From the NCBI RefSeq assembly GCF_024449025.1, contig NZ_JAHLKM010000026.1, positions 1 through 33,764 on the forward strand: a DNA stretch of 33,764 nucleotides. Direction: 5' to 3'. The translations under genes and the position numbers were made by a program. This DNA comes from Natronomonas aquatica. GTDB taxonomy: Archaea > Halobacteriota > Halobacteria > Halobacteriales > Haloarculaceae. Below are positions 24,093 to 31,524 of this stretch, piece by piece. The notes under the pieces were generated by a model that saw nothing but the letters and a program-made list of their open reading frames with translations, had not been told where the DNA came from and searched no databases. The number at the start of each line of letters is the position of its first letter. Position 1 is the stretch's first letter.

Positions 24093-26540
24093 TCAGTCGT
24101 CGGCGACTCCGGATGCGACCGGCTTTTCGGGAGACGCCTCCGAACCGGTCGCCGTCCGATCCGGAACCGGCGTCCAGCTCGGATCGCCGTCGTAGTGGAA
24201 CGCACGGTGTTTCTGTTGTGGGTCGACGACGGTCAAAGAGAGCCAGCCGTTGTCCAGGAGCTCGATCAATTCACCGTGTTCCGACAGGACCCCGGTCACG
24301 GTATCGATCGGTGCCTCGATAACCGTCGAGAGGCGGAGCGGCTGGTGATACGGCTCGCCGTCGGCACCCATCACCGATTGTATCGGGAGTCCCGTCATCA
24401 GGTCCCCCCCGTTCCCCTGGTAGACGCCGACGTTCCCGACTGGGTTGTGTGTCACTTTCGAGCCGCTCCCGTAGGCCGCGTTGTCGACCGTCGCGAAGTA
24501 GTACTGGGCGTTGATCCACTGGGTGACGACCATCGGCCCGGTCAGGATCGCCTCGAGCGCGTCGCCGTCCGGATCCGTCGTCCAGTCGTAGGAGTGCAGG
24601 AACGCCCGTCCGTCCAGATCGAGTCCCTCGGTCAGCGCACGGCGGCCGACGACGAACCCGGCGTTCCCGGCCAGTCCCCACTCCGGACGCGTCTCCGCCC
24701 AGTCGGCGGCGCGGCGGCGGGTCTCACGGACACCCGAGGCGGTGTCGGCGCCCATATCGCCGGCACGCTCGGCGGCCGCGCCTTCGCGTGCGGTTTCGAG
24801 ATCGGCACGGAGCCTTTCGATGTCGGGCTCGTGTGTCTCGGGGATGGCTCCGGCGTACAGCTCCACCTCGTCGGTCGTCGTGTTGTGTTCGGCGGCGACG
24901 AAGACGGTGTCGTCCGGAACGTCGATCCCGCGATTTCGGAGTTCCGTCCTGACCGCGTCGTCGTTACAGATGGCCGCCAGGACGCGGGCGCTCGGCCCGC
25001 CGGGGTTGCCGGCGCAGGCGCCACAGTCGAGGCTGGAACCGAAGGGGTTGTTCGCTGTCCGGCTGGCGTGTCCGGTGAAGACGACGATGCGGGCGAACGT
25101 CTCCCACCCCATCACCTCGAAAGCCGTCGCGGCGTACTCGACTTTCTCCTCGTGGGTGAGACCCTCATCGAGTTTGTGGGCCGCGTCGGCGTCCGGGTCG
25201 TGGTCGAGCGACGGCTCACAGAACTCGTGCTCGTCGGGAACGCGTTCGCCGACGGTGTCGAGGAGGCCCGAGACCCGTGCCGGGAACAGCGTCCGGGCGA
25301 TCAACGCCGCCCCGTACCCCACGCCGGTACTCTCGACGAAGCTGAACGCGGTCGCAGCGTTCGATTTGAGGCTCTTGAGGGCCGTCTTCCCGGCTTCGAG
25401 CCCGCTGTGCCAGCGGTCGTATTCGTCCCGGCGATCGCCCCCCGCCGTCGGACGGTCCGTGATACGGTGCCGTGCGTCGAGGATCGGCGGGCAGGCGTCC
25501 ACCGTCACGTCCGAGTCGTACCCGGCGTAGCGCATCGGGACGCCGAAGAAGCCGGCGTAGCCGTGGGTCTCGTAGTTACCTGCCGCCTCGATGTGGCGGC
25601 GAACGATCTCCGAGCGCGTGTCGATACAGAAGACCAGCTGGGCGTCCGGGCGGTCCCCGCTGTGGGTTTTTCCTCTCGCCGCACCCGCCCCGGTAAGCGA
25701 TTCGACCAGCCCCGTCCGGTACGTCGCTTCCCAGGCGGCCAGCCAGACCTCGGCGAGCGGGAGGCGTTGTCCGTCCGTCCCGGCGTCGCGTTCCTCGATT
25801 TCGGGCGCTTCGGCCGGAACGAGGGGGGCGTCGAACAGGTCTGTCACCGCCAGGCGGACCGCCAGATACCCCGACAGCGTGATCGGGTACGCCGACTGCC
25901 AGGCGTCGCCGTCGGCGGCGCGCTGTTTGAGCAACCCCGTCCACCCGGGGAGCGCCGTCAGATGGAACTCGAAGATGTCCGACCACCGGCCGACCGGATA
26001 CCCCTCGAGACGGTTTCGGATCGCCTCGATGGGATCGTCCGGAAGGGCCGCGAGCGTCTCGCCGTTCGGGAGGTCGTCGTCGTGGGGAGCGACGGTACGG
26101 AAGGCCCCGTAGAACCCCTGCTCGCGGTTCGGCATGGGCCACTCCGCCTTCCCCTGATCGAGGAAGGCCGCCAGCCACTTCGTCAGGACCGCATCGACCC
26201 GGTCGGTTCCGGCCGTCGTCTCCCGCTCGGCGGTCGCTCCCGTGGCAGCCATACGGTCGAGGGACGCCTCCGGGTCGGCATCGTAACCGTTCTCGGCCAG
26301 CCGACTCCGTAGCATCTCGGGGTCGATCCGGCCCGATTCCCACGCCCGACGGAACAGGTCGGCGCTTGGATAGCCGTCGCCACCGACCACGCGTCCGGCG
26401 TCCGTGACGGCCTCGTGGAACGGCCGGTCCTCGAAGCCGGCCAGCGGGTTCGCCGTCACGAACGAGTGCAGCGGCCAGACGGCCCCGACCGCCTCGGCTG
26501 CTGCTTCGATACCCGCCTCGATCGTCGATTCAGTACTCAT
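24093..26540 (-). CDS. dabA: Inorganic carbon transporter subunit DabA (DUF2309/UPF0753)
   Basis: An 815-residue soluble, zinc-dependent subunit of the DAB inorganic-carbon accumulation complex. It is thought to act as a vectorial carbonic anhydrase, converting CO2 to bicarbonate using energy coupled through DabB. The proposed beta-carbonic-anhydrase-like zinc set is intact: VFCIDTRSE supplies Cys305 and Asp307, and GHASRTANNPFGSSLDCGAC supplies His491 and Cys506. The Cys-x-Asp and His-15-Cys spacings match those reported for the bacterial enzyme. The N-terminal WPLHSFVTANPLAGFEDRPF is also a family hallmark. The start overlaps the dabB end by 11 nt, so the genes are co-translated. Confidence 0.93.
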   Translation of the reverse strand: MSTESTIEAGIEAAAEAVGAVWPLHSFVTANPLAGFEDRPFHEAVTDAGRVVGGDGYPSADLFRRAWESGRIDPEMLRSRLAENGYDADPEASLDRMAATGATAERETTAGTDRVDAVLTKWLAAFLDQGKAEWPMPNREQGFYGAFRTVAPHDDDLPNGETLAALPDDPIEAIRNRLEGYPVGRWSDIFEFHLTALPGWTGLLKQRAADGDAWQSAYPITLSGYLAVRLAVTDLFDAPLVPAEAPEIEERDAGTDGQRLPLAEVWLAAWEATYRTGLVESLTGAGAARGKTHSGDRPDAQLVFCIDTRSEIVRRHIEAAGNYETHGYAGFFGVPMRYAGYDSDVTVDACPPILDARHRITDRPTAGGDRRDEYDRWHSGLEAGKTALKSLKSNAATAFSFVESTGVGYGAALIARTLFPARVSGLLDTVGERVPDEHEFCEPSLDHDPDADAAHKLDEGLTHEEKVEYAATAFEVMGWETFARIVVFTGHASRTANNPFGSSLDCGACAGNPGGPSARVLAAICNDDAVRTELRNRGIDVPDDTVFVAAEHNTTTDEVELYAGAIPETHEPDIERLRADLETAREGAAAERAGDMGADTASGVRETRRRAADWAETRPEWGLAGNAGFVVGRRALTEGLDLDGRAFLHSYDWTTDPDGDALEAILTGPMVVTQWINAQYYFATVDNAAYGSGSKVTHNPVGNVGVYQGNGGDLMTGLPIQSVMGADGEPYHQPLRLSTVIEAPIDTVTGVLSEHGELIELLDNGWLSLTVVDPQQKHRAFHYDGDPSWTPVPDRTATGSEASPEKPVASGVADD

Positions 26541-28017
26541 CGTATTCCTCCGTCGAGGTCAAAAGCGTCTCCGTGGGGGGCCGTGTCGCGTTCAGTAACG
26601 CCACGTACAGACGGTGACTACGCTCGTAGACGCCACGCTCGATCGCGAGATACGCCACGAGGAACGCGACGGCGACGAGACCGTGAGCCGGCGTCAGCGC
26701 TGCCGACTGGCCGACCGCGGGCAGTCCGGCCAACAGCCCGTCGATCACACGGTAGACGGCGGCGTAGACGGCCAGAGCCGGCAGGGCGACGAGCGGGACG
26801 GCTCCGTACCGAACCGCGGCCGGCAAGGCGGCGCGCGTGACGATCTCGCGGGCAGCGTGTAGGACCGTCAGTACGACCAAAAGCGCGAGCAGGAGGCCGC
26901 TATCCAGCCCCGTCCCCTTGCCGGTAAGCGCGGCGAAAAGCCCCCCAGCCGCGAGCGCGGTGACGGCGATGACGGCGACGCCTGCGGCCCCAATCGAGCC
27001 GGTCGGTTTCGCGTTCGCGGGGCTCTTGTGGGCGACCCGGCTGCCCGACGCGAGGAACTGGTAGGCCTTGTAGAAACCGTGCAGGACGAGGTGGGTGATA
27101 GCGGCCCCGAAGAACCCCAGACCGGCCTGCATGATCATGAACCCCATCTGTCCGACCGTCGAGCACCCGAGCGTGCCCTTGACGTCCGTCTGGACCGTCT
27201 TCAGGAGCTTTCCTCCCAGCGCGCTCGCCGCCCCGACGAGCACGATCAGGAGCATGAACCCGCTATCGACGGTGACGACCGGCGCAAAGCGCGCCAGTAA
27301 CACCCCGCCAGCGTTGACGAAGCCGGCGTGCATCAGCGCCGAGGCCGGCGTGGGGGCCGTCATCGACGAGAGCAACCACGTATGAAACGGGAGCAGTGCC
27401 GACTGGACCATCGCCGCCAACAGGAGCGCGCCGGCGGCGAAAAGCACTACTGTCGAGGACGGCGTTTCGACGGCCGAGGCGACGCCGGAGACCGTCGTCG
27501 CTCCGGTGTGCCACCAGAGTGTCGCGAGCGCGACCGCGAGCGACGCGCTGCTCGCAAGGAAGTACCGCCGCGCGATCGAGGCGGCCGCCTGCGCCTGCGT
27601 CCAGCCCTCGACGTGACCGATGAGATCGGCCATCACGAGCCCCATCGCGAGCCAGGCGGCCCCGAACAGCAGGAAACTGTCGGCCGCGACCAGTACCATC
27701 ACGACCAGCGTGAACGCGAACACGCCGCCGAAGAACCGGTCGATCGTCGGACGGCCGGCCATGTAGCGCCGCGAATAGCTGTGGACGATACCGCTGAAGA
27801 ACGCGACCGTTACCCACATTACGACTGTCAGTCCGTCCACGTTCGCGAGCCCGGCGATCTCCCAGCCGTCGCCGGTCCGAAGCCGGACTGCGAGCGCGCC
27901 GCAACTCAGGGCCCACAGGAGCCACACGACCTTGGTCAGCACCGTCGGTACGCGCGACGTCCCGCTCTCCGGCGTCGGAAGCTGTCCAACCGTCGTGGTC
28001 CGTGTTCGGTTTTCCAT
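26530..28017 (-). CDS. dabB: Inorganic carbon transporter membrane subunit DabB (NuoL-like)
   Basis: A 495-residue membrane protein of the NuoL/M/N antiporter superfamily, with about 13 spans. The characteristic HTWLLSSMTAPTPASALMHA (about residues 217-236), DVKGTLGCSTVGQMGFMIMQ (about 278-297) and HLVLHGFYKAYQFLASGS (about 306-323) are visible. DabB is the cation- or proton-driven partner that powers DabA. It is the first gene of the pair, and its end overlaps dabA. A possible regulatory inverted repeat lies about 90 nt upstream. Pairing with dabA distinguishes it from the Mrp subunits in this window. Confidence 0.92.
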   Translation of the reverse strand: MENRTRTTTVGQLPTPESGTSRVPTVLTKVVWLLWALSCGALAVRLRTGDGWEIAGLANVDGLTVVMWVTVAFFSGIVHSYSRRYMAGRPTIDRFFGGVFAFTLVVMVLVAADSFLLFGAAWLAMGLVMADLIGHVEGWTQAQAAASIARRYFLASSASLAVALATLWWHTGATTVSGVASAVETPSSTVVLFAAGALLLAAMVQSALLPFHTWLLSSMTAPTPASALMHAGFVNAGGVLLARFAPVVTVDSGFMLLIVLVGAASALGGKLLKTVQTDVKGTLGCSTVGQMGFMIMQAGLGFFGAAITHLVLHGFYKAYQFLASGSRVAHKSPANAKPTGSIGAAGVAVIAVTALAAGGLFAALTGKGTGLDSGLLLALLVVLTVLHAAREIVTRAALPAAVRYGAVPLVALPALAVYAAVYRVIDGLLAGLPAVGQSAALTPAHGLVAVAFLVAYLAIERGVYERSHRLYVALLNATRPPTETLLTSTEEYDEY

Positions 28018-28425
28018 CGTTTGCTCCGTTTACGACCGATCACCGATATGGGCTACACCCCAACAATCACGGTATCGGTCGTTGCTAAGGTATATACGAA
28101 CAGATTAACTATTAAATCTGTCTATATTACCGTACTGTTCGATAAATGATGATTATAGAACATTATGGTTTCGGAGATGCTCGGCCGATCCGGGATCTCG
28201 TCGGCCGGTTTGCTGTTGCGGCGCGCTACCCGCTCGGGAACCGTTCTACTCGGCGACGAGACGGGGGCACGGGACCGGTGTCTGCCTCCCCCGTGTGGGC
28301 GTGGATGCCGAACGCGCCGCGTTTCAGCCATAGTAGTCGGTAGAAGTCAGTGCAGATCCACTCGCGAGTGTCCGGCCAGCGTGGCTGTCGCTGGCCATCC
28401 GGCTGTGAGTGGTGTGTAAACAGTT
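28018..28425. other. 408-nt spacer between the Lrp-type gene and dabB
   Basis: No convincing gene. The part next to dabB is AT-rich and holds the promoter/operator. The middle (about 28165-28328) is GC-rich, with short frames on both strands that have no recognisable features. The part next to the regulator is the 112-nt inverted-repeat element. Confidence 0.6.
28091..28121 (-). promoter_or_regulatory. dabB promoter with inverted-repeat operator
   Basis: An inverted repeat with perfect 7-bp arms, ACAGATT (28100-28106) and AATCTGT (28115-28121), flanks an 8-nt AT-rich centre. A TATA-like tatata (28091-28096) adjoins it on the gene side. The core ACTATTAAATCT (28108-28119) is repeated with one mismatch upstream of the Lrp-type regulator gene, as ACTCTTAAATCT at 29007-29018. 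A site for that regulator is the simplest reading. Confidence 0.6.
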
Positions 28426-28440
28426 CTACCGACTACTATG
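28329..28440. repeat. 112-nt nested inverted-repeat element
   Basis: Perfect 17-bp terminal inverted repeats, CATAGTAGTCGGTAGAA (28329-28345) and TTCTACCGACTACTATG (28424-28440), enclose two further nested stems: CCACTC/GAGTGG (28358-28363 with 28407-28412) and GGCCAGCG/CGCTGGCC (28374-28381 with 28389-28396, 7-nt loop). The right arm encodes the last four codons and the stop of the Lrp-type gene. It may be a tiny non-autonomous mobile element or a structured 3' RNA. No clear target duplication is seen at the ends. Confidence 0.65.
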
Positions 28441-28926
28441 ACTGTCGCCGTTCTCCGGATCCGTCCCGGGACCGAACTGTTCGAAGGGAGTCGTCTCGTG
28501 GCTTCGAACGAGTACCTCGTCGGCCACCGTCAACCCCATCTCGAGGAGCTCCTGGGCGACCGGGGTGATGTCCTCGTCCGTCTCGCCGATAGCCGTCACG
28601 AGGAGGTTCCGGTCGCCGGTGACCAGTTCCTGTACCGAGACGACGCCGTCTATGGCCAGTATCTCCGGAATGCGGTCGCCGCGTTCGGGGATCGATGCGG
28701 TACAGAACAGCAACATCCGGAGGGGATAGCCCGATCGCTGATAATCCACCTCGGCACTGTAGCCTTTGATCACTTCGTCCGATTCGAGACGCCGGATGCG
28801 CTTTCGGACGGTGCTGTCGGAGGTCTCGGTTCGCTCCGCGATATCCCCCGACGACATGTTCCGGGCGTCCTCCTGTAACGCGTACAGAATGGCTCTGTCC
28901 ACGTCGTCTATATCCACGTCACTCAT
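28426..28926 (-). CDS. Lrp/AsnC-family transcription regulator
   Basis: A 166-residue regulator. Residues ~5-55 are the winged helix-turn-helix (DDVDRAILYALQEDARNMSS, then SDSTVRKRIRRLESDEVIKG), and residues ~65-150 are the RAM/AsnC ligand domain (LRMLLFCTASIPERGDRIPE, VTGDRNLLVTAIGETDED). ATG 28926 is preferred because a minus-strand aataaa box (28951-28956) lies 25-30 nt upstream; a GTG at 28995 would add 23 residues. The gene is co-oriented with dabBA, and its upstream palindrome shares a core with the dab promoter. The last codons (HSSR and stop) lie inside a 17-bp inverted repeat, so the native C-terminus may have been changed. Confidence 0.85.
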   Translation of the reverse strand: MSDVDIDDVDRAILYALQEDARNMSSGDIAERTETSDSTVRKRIRRLESDEVIKGYSAEVDYQRSGYPLRMLLFCTASIPERGDRIPEILAIDGVVSVQELVTGDRNLLVTAIGETDEDITPVAQELLEMGLTVADEVLVRSHETTPFEQFGPGTDPENGDSHSSR

Positions 28927-28999
28927 ATCCGTACGTCCGTCTACGAGCACTTTATTCTGTACGTCGTGCGGCTGTTCCGTCGGGTTTGTTTCCACATTT

Positions 29000-29023
29000 T
29001 TTGTAGACTCTTAAATCTACAAA
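29000..29023 (-). promoter_or_regulatory. Perfect palindrome upstream of the Lrp-type gene
   Basis: TTTGTAGA (29000-29007) and TCTACAAA (29016-29023) are perfect 8-bp arms around ctcttaaa. On the minus strand the centre reads TTTAAG, which can serve as a TATA element. The geometry (8-nt spacer) and core are like those of the dab site, which suggests autoregulation. Confidence 0.6.
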
Positions 29024-29206
29024 TGACTCTGCCCTTCTATAGAATTATCCAAGTTCTCATCAATAAAATTAAATTAGCCTGGATTCTATCAGAAAAATTA
29101 GTAAAATAAGCGACAATAAGATGCGAACTTTGGGTGAAAATTAGGTGAACTGGTCAGAGCTGTCGCTCACGAGGAATGGTGCAACCTCGGACTTCAGAAT
29201 CTCGTT

Positions 29207-29308
29207 TTATCCAATGTCTCTCAGAAAGTTCCCGAGTGCTCGTACGAAAGTTTTCGCGGTCACCACCGGTGGTGAACGAATATCTTCGTCAATTGCGATC
29301 TTGACTAG
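29207..29308 (-). pseudogene. IS4-type transposase remnant, C-terminal fragment
   Basis: The minus frame reads LVKIAIDEDIRSPPVVTAKT and then FVRALGNFLRDIG before a TAA at 29207-29209. It is the tail of the same transposase whose upstream part lies at 30935-31262. Joining the two at the CTAG present on both sides restores a continuous reading (...RLTDY-LVKIAIDED...). The part between was therefore inserted. The sequence below 29207 (to about 29100) is AT-rich and probably holds the left end of this element, though no terminal repeat can be defined. Confidence 0.75.
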
Positions 29309-30526
29309 TGCGGCTTCAATCCTGATTTGCTGGATATAGCTGGCGGAGTTTGATTCGGGCGTCGTCTGTCGTGAACTGCCAGTCGATAGCTGAATCCTCT
29401 TCGTTCCGTGTTCGTTCCCACGCAGCGACCTCCGCACGGAGGGTCGCTGCGTCGGGAATGCGCCGGTTAAGACACTCCGTCCACAAGGAGCTGAACTCAA
29501 TCTCGGCCATGTTCAGCCAACTACCGTGTTCTGGCGTGAAGTGAAACTCAAGCTTGCTGAGTAAGCGACGAGCCTCTTCTGGTGGGAGATGCTCGTTGAA
29601 GGCGTACCGTTGATGCGTGTTCAGATTGTCCATCACCACCCGGATGCAGTCCGCATCCGGGTAGTGATCATCTACCAGCGACTGCATCTGAGCGACGAAT
29701 TCCTGTTTGCGCCGTCTCTCGGTTACTTCGACGTGTCGCCAGCCAATCAGCGGTTCGCTCATCACGAAGAGGTTGCGTGTACTATTCCGTTCGTAGGTGT
29801 AGTCGTACCGAGCGACCGCTCCCGGACGGGCCGGGAGCGGGTCGCGGACTTCCTTGTGCAGTTCCTTGTTGGACTCGTCAAAACAGACGACCGGACGCGT
29901 TTCGTCGTAGGGTTCGTGGTAGAGATCGAGAACGTCCTCCATCTTACAGACGAAAGCAGCGCTGTTCTCCGGCGTAATTACCCAGGATTTGGATCGGTGT
30001 GGGTGCAGTTGTGTTTTTTTAGGATCTGTCGCACGGTTTCGTGAGAGATCGACTCAACGTCGATCTCGGAGAGGGCAACGAAGTGGTCTGCAAGAAGGTG
30101 GAGCGACCAGCGAGAGCGTCCTTCTGGTGGATCGCTGCACGCTAACGCGATGAGGTGTGCTTCTTCGCGTCCGTCGAGTTTGCGCTCGTAGATTCGGTCG
30201 GCCTTGCGGCGAGTGATCGCCGCGAGGCCGTCCTCGGTGTAGCGTTTGCGGATGCGTCCGACCGTTCCGGGATGACAGCCGACGGCTTCACTGACCTGTG
30301 GGTCAGTCAAGCCGTCATCGGCGTGCAAGAGACACCGCGCCCGCGTAAGCTCCCGCGTTTTGTACGTGCCAGCCGAAAGCATCGCGTTGAGTTCCGCTCG
30401 TTCATCGGCAGACAGATCGACAGAGTACTGTTGTGTTCGTGGCATAGGGTGCTTCAGAGAATTTCTGAATACCTTATAGACGCCCTCTAAGTAGATAAAG
30501 CTAGCAGTTCAGGGCTGAAGCCGCAC
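29308..30526 (-). mobile_element. IS630-family insertion sequence (frameshifted transposase)
   Basis: A 1219-bp element with 17-bp terminal inverted repeats, GTGCGGCTTCAATCCTG at 29308-29324 and, inverted, CAGGGCTGAAGCCGCAC at 30510-30526 (15 of 17 match). It is flanked by TA on both sides inside the sequence CTAG. TA duplication at CTAG targets is known for IS630. It is inserted exactly in one of the two CTAG copies flanking the neighbouring 401-bp element, so it arrived last. Confidence 0.85.
29316..30445 (-). CDS. IS630 transposase, two frames joined by a -1 shift
   Basis: Frame 1 (30445 to 29978) gives the helix-turn-helix half (MPRTQQYSVDLSADERAELN, GCHPGTVGRIRKRYTEDGLA). Frame 2 (to 29316) gives the DDE half with all three acidic residues in CFDESN, VMDNLNTH and HGSWLNMAEIE. 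The frames meet at an A7 run on the minus strand (30014-30020). After a -1 slip there, reading continues TQLHPHRSKSWVITPENSAA into the second half, which fits the family well. So either programmed -1 frameshifting makes the full protein, as known for some IS630 members, or one A has been lost. Zero-frame translation stops after KKHNCTHTDPNPG. Confidence 0.8.
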
Positions 30527-30586
30527 TAGCAGTACTTCCGAGGTTTAGCGGTGGCTGAGACCAGTAGTGTACCATAATTTTATCAG

Positions 30587-30601
30587 ATATTACCGTAATA
30601 T
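30587..30601 (+). promoter_or_regulatory. Palindrome just upstream of the 60-aa ORF
   Basis: ATATTAC-C-GTAATAT is a perfect odd palindrome seven bases before the ATG at 30609, overlapping an AT-rich promoter-like stretch. Its inner core recurs near the other end of the element. Autoregulation by the small protein is an inference. Confidence 0.45.
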
Positions 30602-30608
30602 AGGAGTG

Positions 30609-30791
30609 ATGCCACCAGACGGATACACCAGTCTCACCGTTTCTGACGAAGTGTTCGAGCAATTGGTCACTGTGATGGCCGAATACGACTGCGACAGCAT
30701 CGCCGACGCGGTGGAGACCGCGTCGACGATCGCACTTGAACGAGACGAAGCCCAATTGGCACAGATCCTCGCCGATCAGCTGGCAGAGTAA
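30609..30791 (+). CDS. Small 60-aa protein carried by the 401-bp element
   Basis: MPPDGYTSLTVSDEVFEQLV starts a 60-residue, strongly acidic protein. It has a short beta-strand-like segment (YTSLTVSDEVFEQL) followed by two helices (SIADAVETASTIALERDEAQ), a layout reminiscent of ribbon-helix-helix or antitoxin-type DNA-binding proteins, though no domain can be assigned. A GGAG at 30603-30606 precedes the ATG. There is no toxin partner inside the element. The palindrome directly upstream would suit an autoregulated DNA-binding protein. Confidence 0.55.
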   Translation: MPPDGYTSLTVSDEVFEQLVTVMAEYDCDSIADAVETASTIALERDEAQLAQILADQLAE

Positions 30792-30934
30792 CCCAGGTTG
30801 AGTGGGGCGGGCGAGAAATTCTTCTGTTGGATGATGGACTGACAATACAAGTTACGGTACAATTTTTATATTTTACGGTAATCTGTGGTAGCTAACCCCC
30901 GATTTTGGTGATTAAACCTCGGAAGTACTGCTAG

Positions 30935-31262
30935 ATAGTCGGTGAGTCTCCAGAGGTTATAGATTAATGCTGCTAATGCGAACTTGATGAGTCTTATGCG
31001 GTAATCCTTCGACGATGTTCTCGGCAAGAAATGCTTAATCGACTTGTATTGGCCCTCAATGTCCCATCGTCGCCGATATCGATTACAGACAGGTTTAATC
31101 TCACTTGTCTCAACACCATCTCGGTTCGTCACGAACACTGCGTATTCCCCATCAGCATCATCGCTCTCGCTCGGGACGTATACGAACTCAGCAGTATGAT
31201 GGTGCGTTCTCCGCTTCCCATTTTGAATTCTCTTACATCGATAGAGGCCAGTTCCTCCGTTG
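30935..31262 (-). pseudogene. IS4-type (YREK) transposase remnant, central part
   Basis: Minus-frame reading gives NGKRRTHHTAEFVYVPSESD, EYAVFVTNRDGVETSE and RYRRRWDIEGQYKSIKHFLP, ending RLTDY at the CTAG where the 401-bp element entered. YRRRWDIEGQYKSIK fits the IS4-superfamily signature Y-(2)-R-(3)-E-(6)-K. The N-terminal half of the enzyme is missing: the frame meets a stop near 31300, inside the receiver-domain gene. The junction lies between about 31210 and 31290 and cannot be fixed by eye. The element is therefore dead, being both truncated and split. Confidence 0.75.
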
Positions 31263-31518
31263 GTTGAACGGCGGTCACCATGATTACTTGCTGCGCATCA
31301 TCACTTTCACGAATCGACCGCAGCACCTCTTTACCGGAGAGCCCCGGCATTCGACGATCTAGGAGGATGATATCGATAGATTCCTCAGCAACGATTTCCA
31401 GTGCATCTTCTCCTGAATAGGCCACATGAACCTCAAACCGCTCCCGCAGCCAAATTCCAAACAAGTCTGCAAGATTCTCTTCGTCCTCGACAACCAGAAC
31501 GGTGCTAGAAGAGCACAT
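31129..31518 (-). pseudogene. Response-regulator receiver domain, truncated at its C-terminus
   Basis: The first ~90 codons are a CheY-like receiver: VLVVEDEENLADLFGIWLRE with the acidic pocket, IDIILLDRRMPGLSGKEVL with the phospho-acceptor Asp (about residue 54), and VIMVTAVQP with the switch Thr. The lysine motif (usually KP) and any output domain such as HalX are missing. From about codon 85-105 the frame runs into the IS4-type remnant read out of frame (ending MMLMGNTQCS). It starts 6 nt after the HalOD1 gene, so the two formed an operon. It was probably a HalX-type regulator before truncation. Confidence 0.75.
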
Positions 31519-31524
31519 CTGCCC

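Larger units (their letters stand above)
30530..30930 (+). mobile_element. 401-bp element with 18-bp perfect terminal inverted repeats
   Basis: CAGTACTTCCGAGGTTTA (30530-30547) is perfectly inverted at 30913-30930. CTAG flanks both ends (30526-30529 and 30931-30934), and it interrupts the IS4-type transposase precisely at a CTAG. It carries no transposase. It holds one 60-codon ORF and three copies of a 9-bp near-palindrome, TTACCGTAA/TTACGGTAA/TTACGGTAC (30590-30598, 30873-30881, 30852-30860). It is a non-autonomous, MITE-like element with a cargo gene. Its mobilising enzyme is unknown; the CTAG target hints at an IS630/Tc-like transposase. Confidence 0.75.

Noticed and set aside
24742-25530. 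Plus-strand 262-codon frame opposite dabA
   Set aside because: Ser/Arg-rich antisense shadow of dabA with no domain.
28122-28331. 69-codon minus-strand frame between the Lrp-type gene and dabB
   Set aside because: It starts inside the inverted repeat, has no recognisable features and runs through the operator/promoter region.
30866-30934. Tail of the IS4-type frame reading LAVLPRFNHQNRG
   Set aside because: These residues come from the terminal repeat of the inserted 401-bp element, not from the native transposase.
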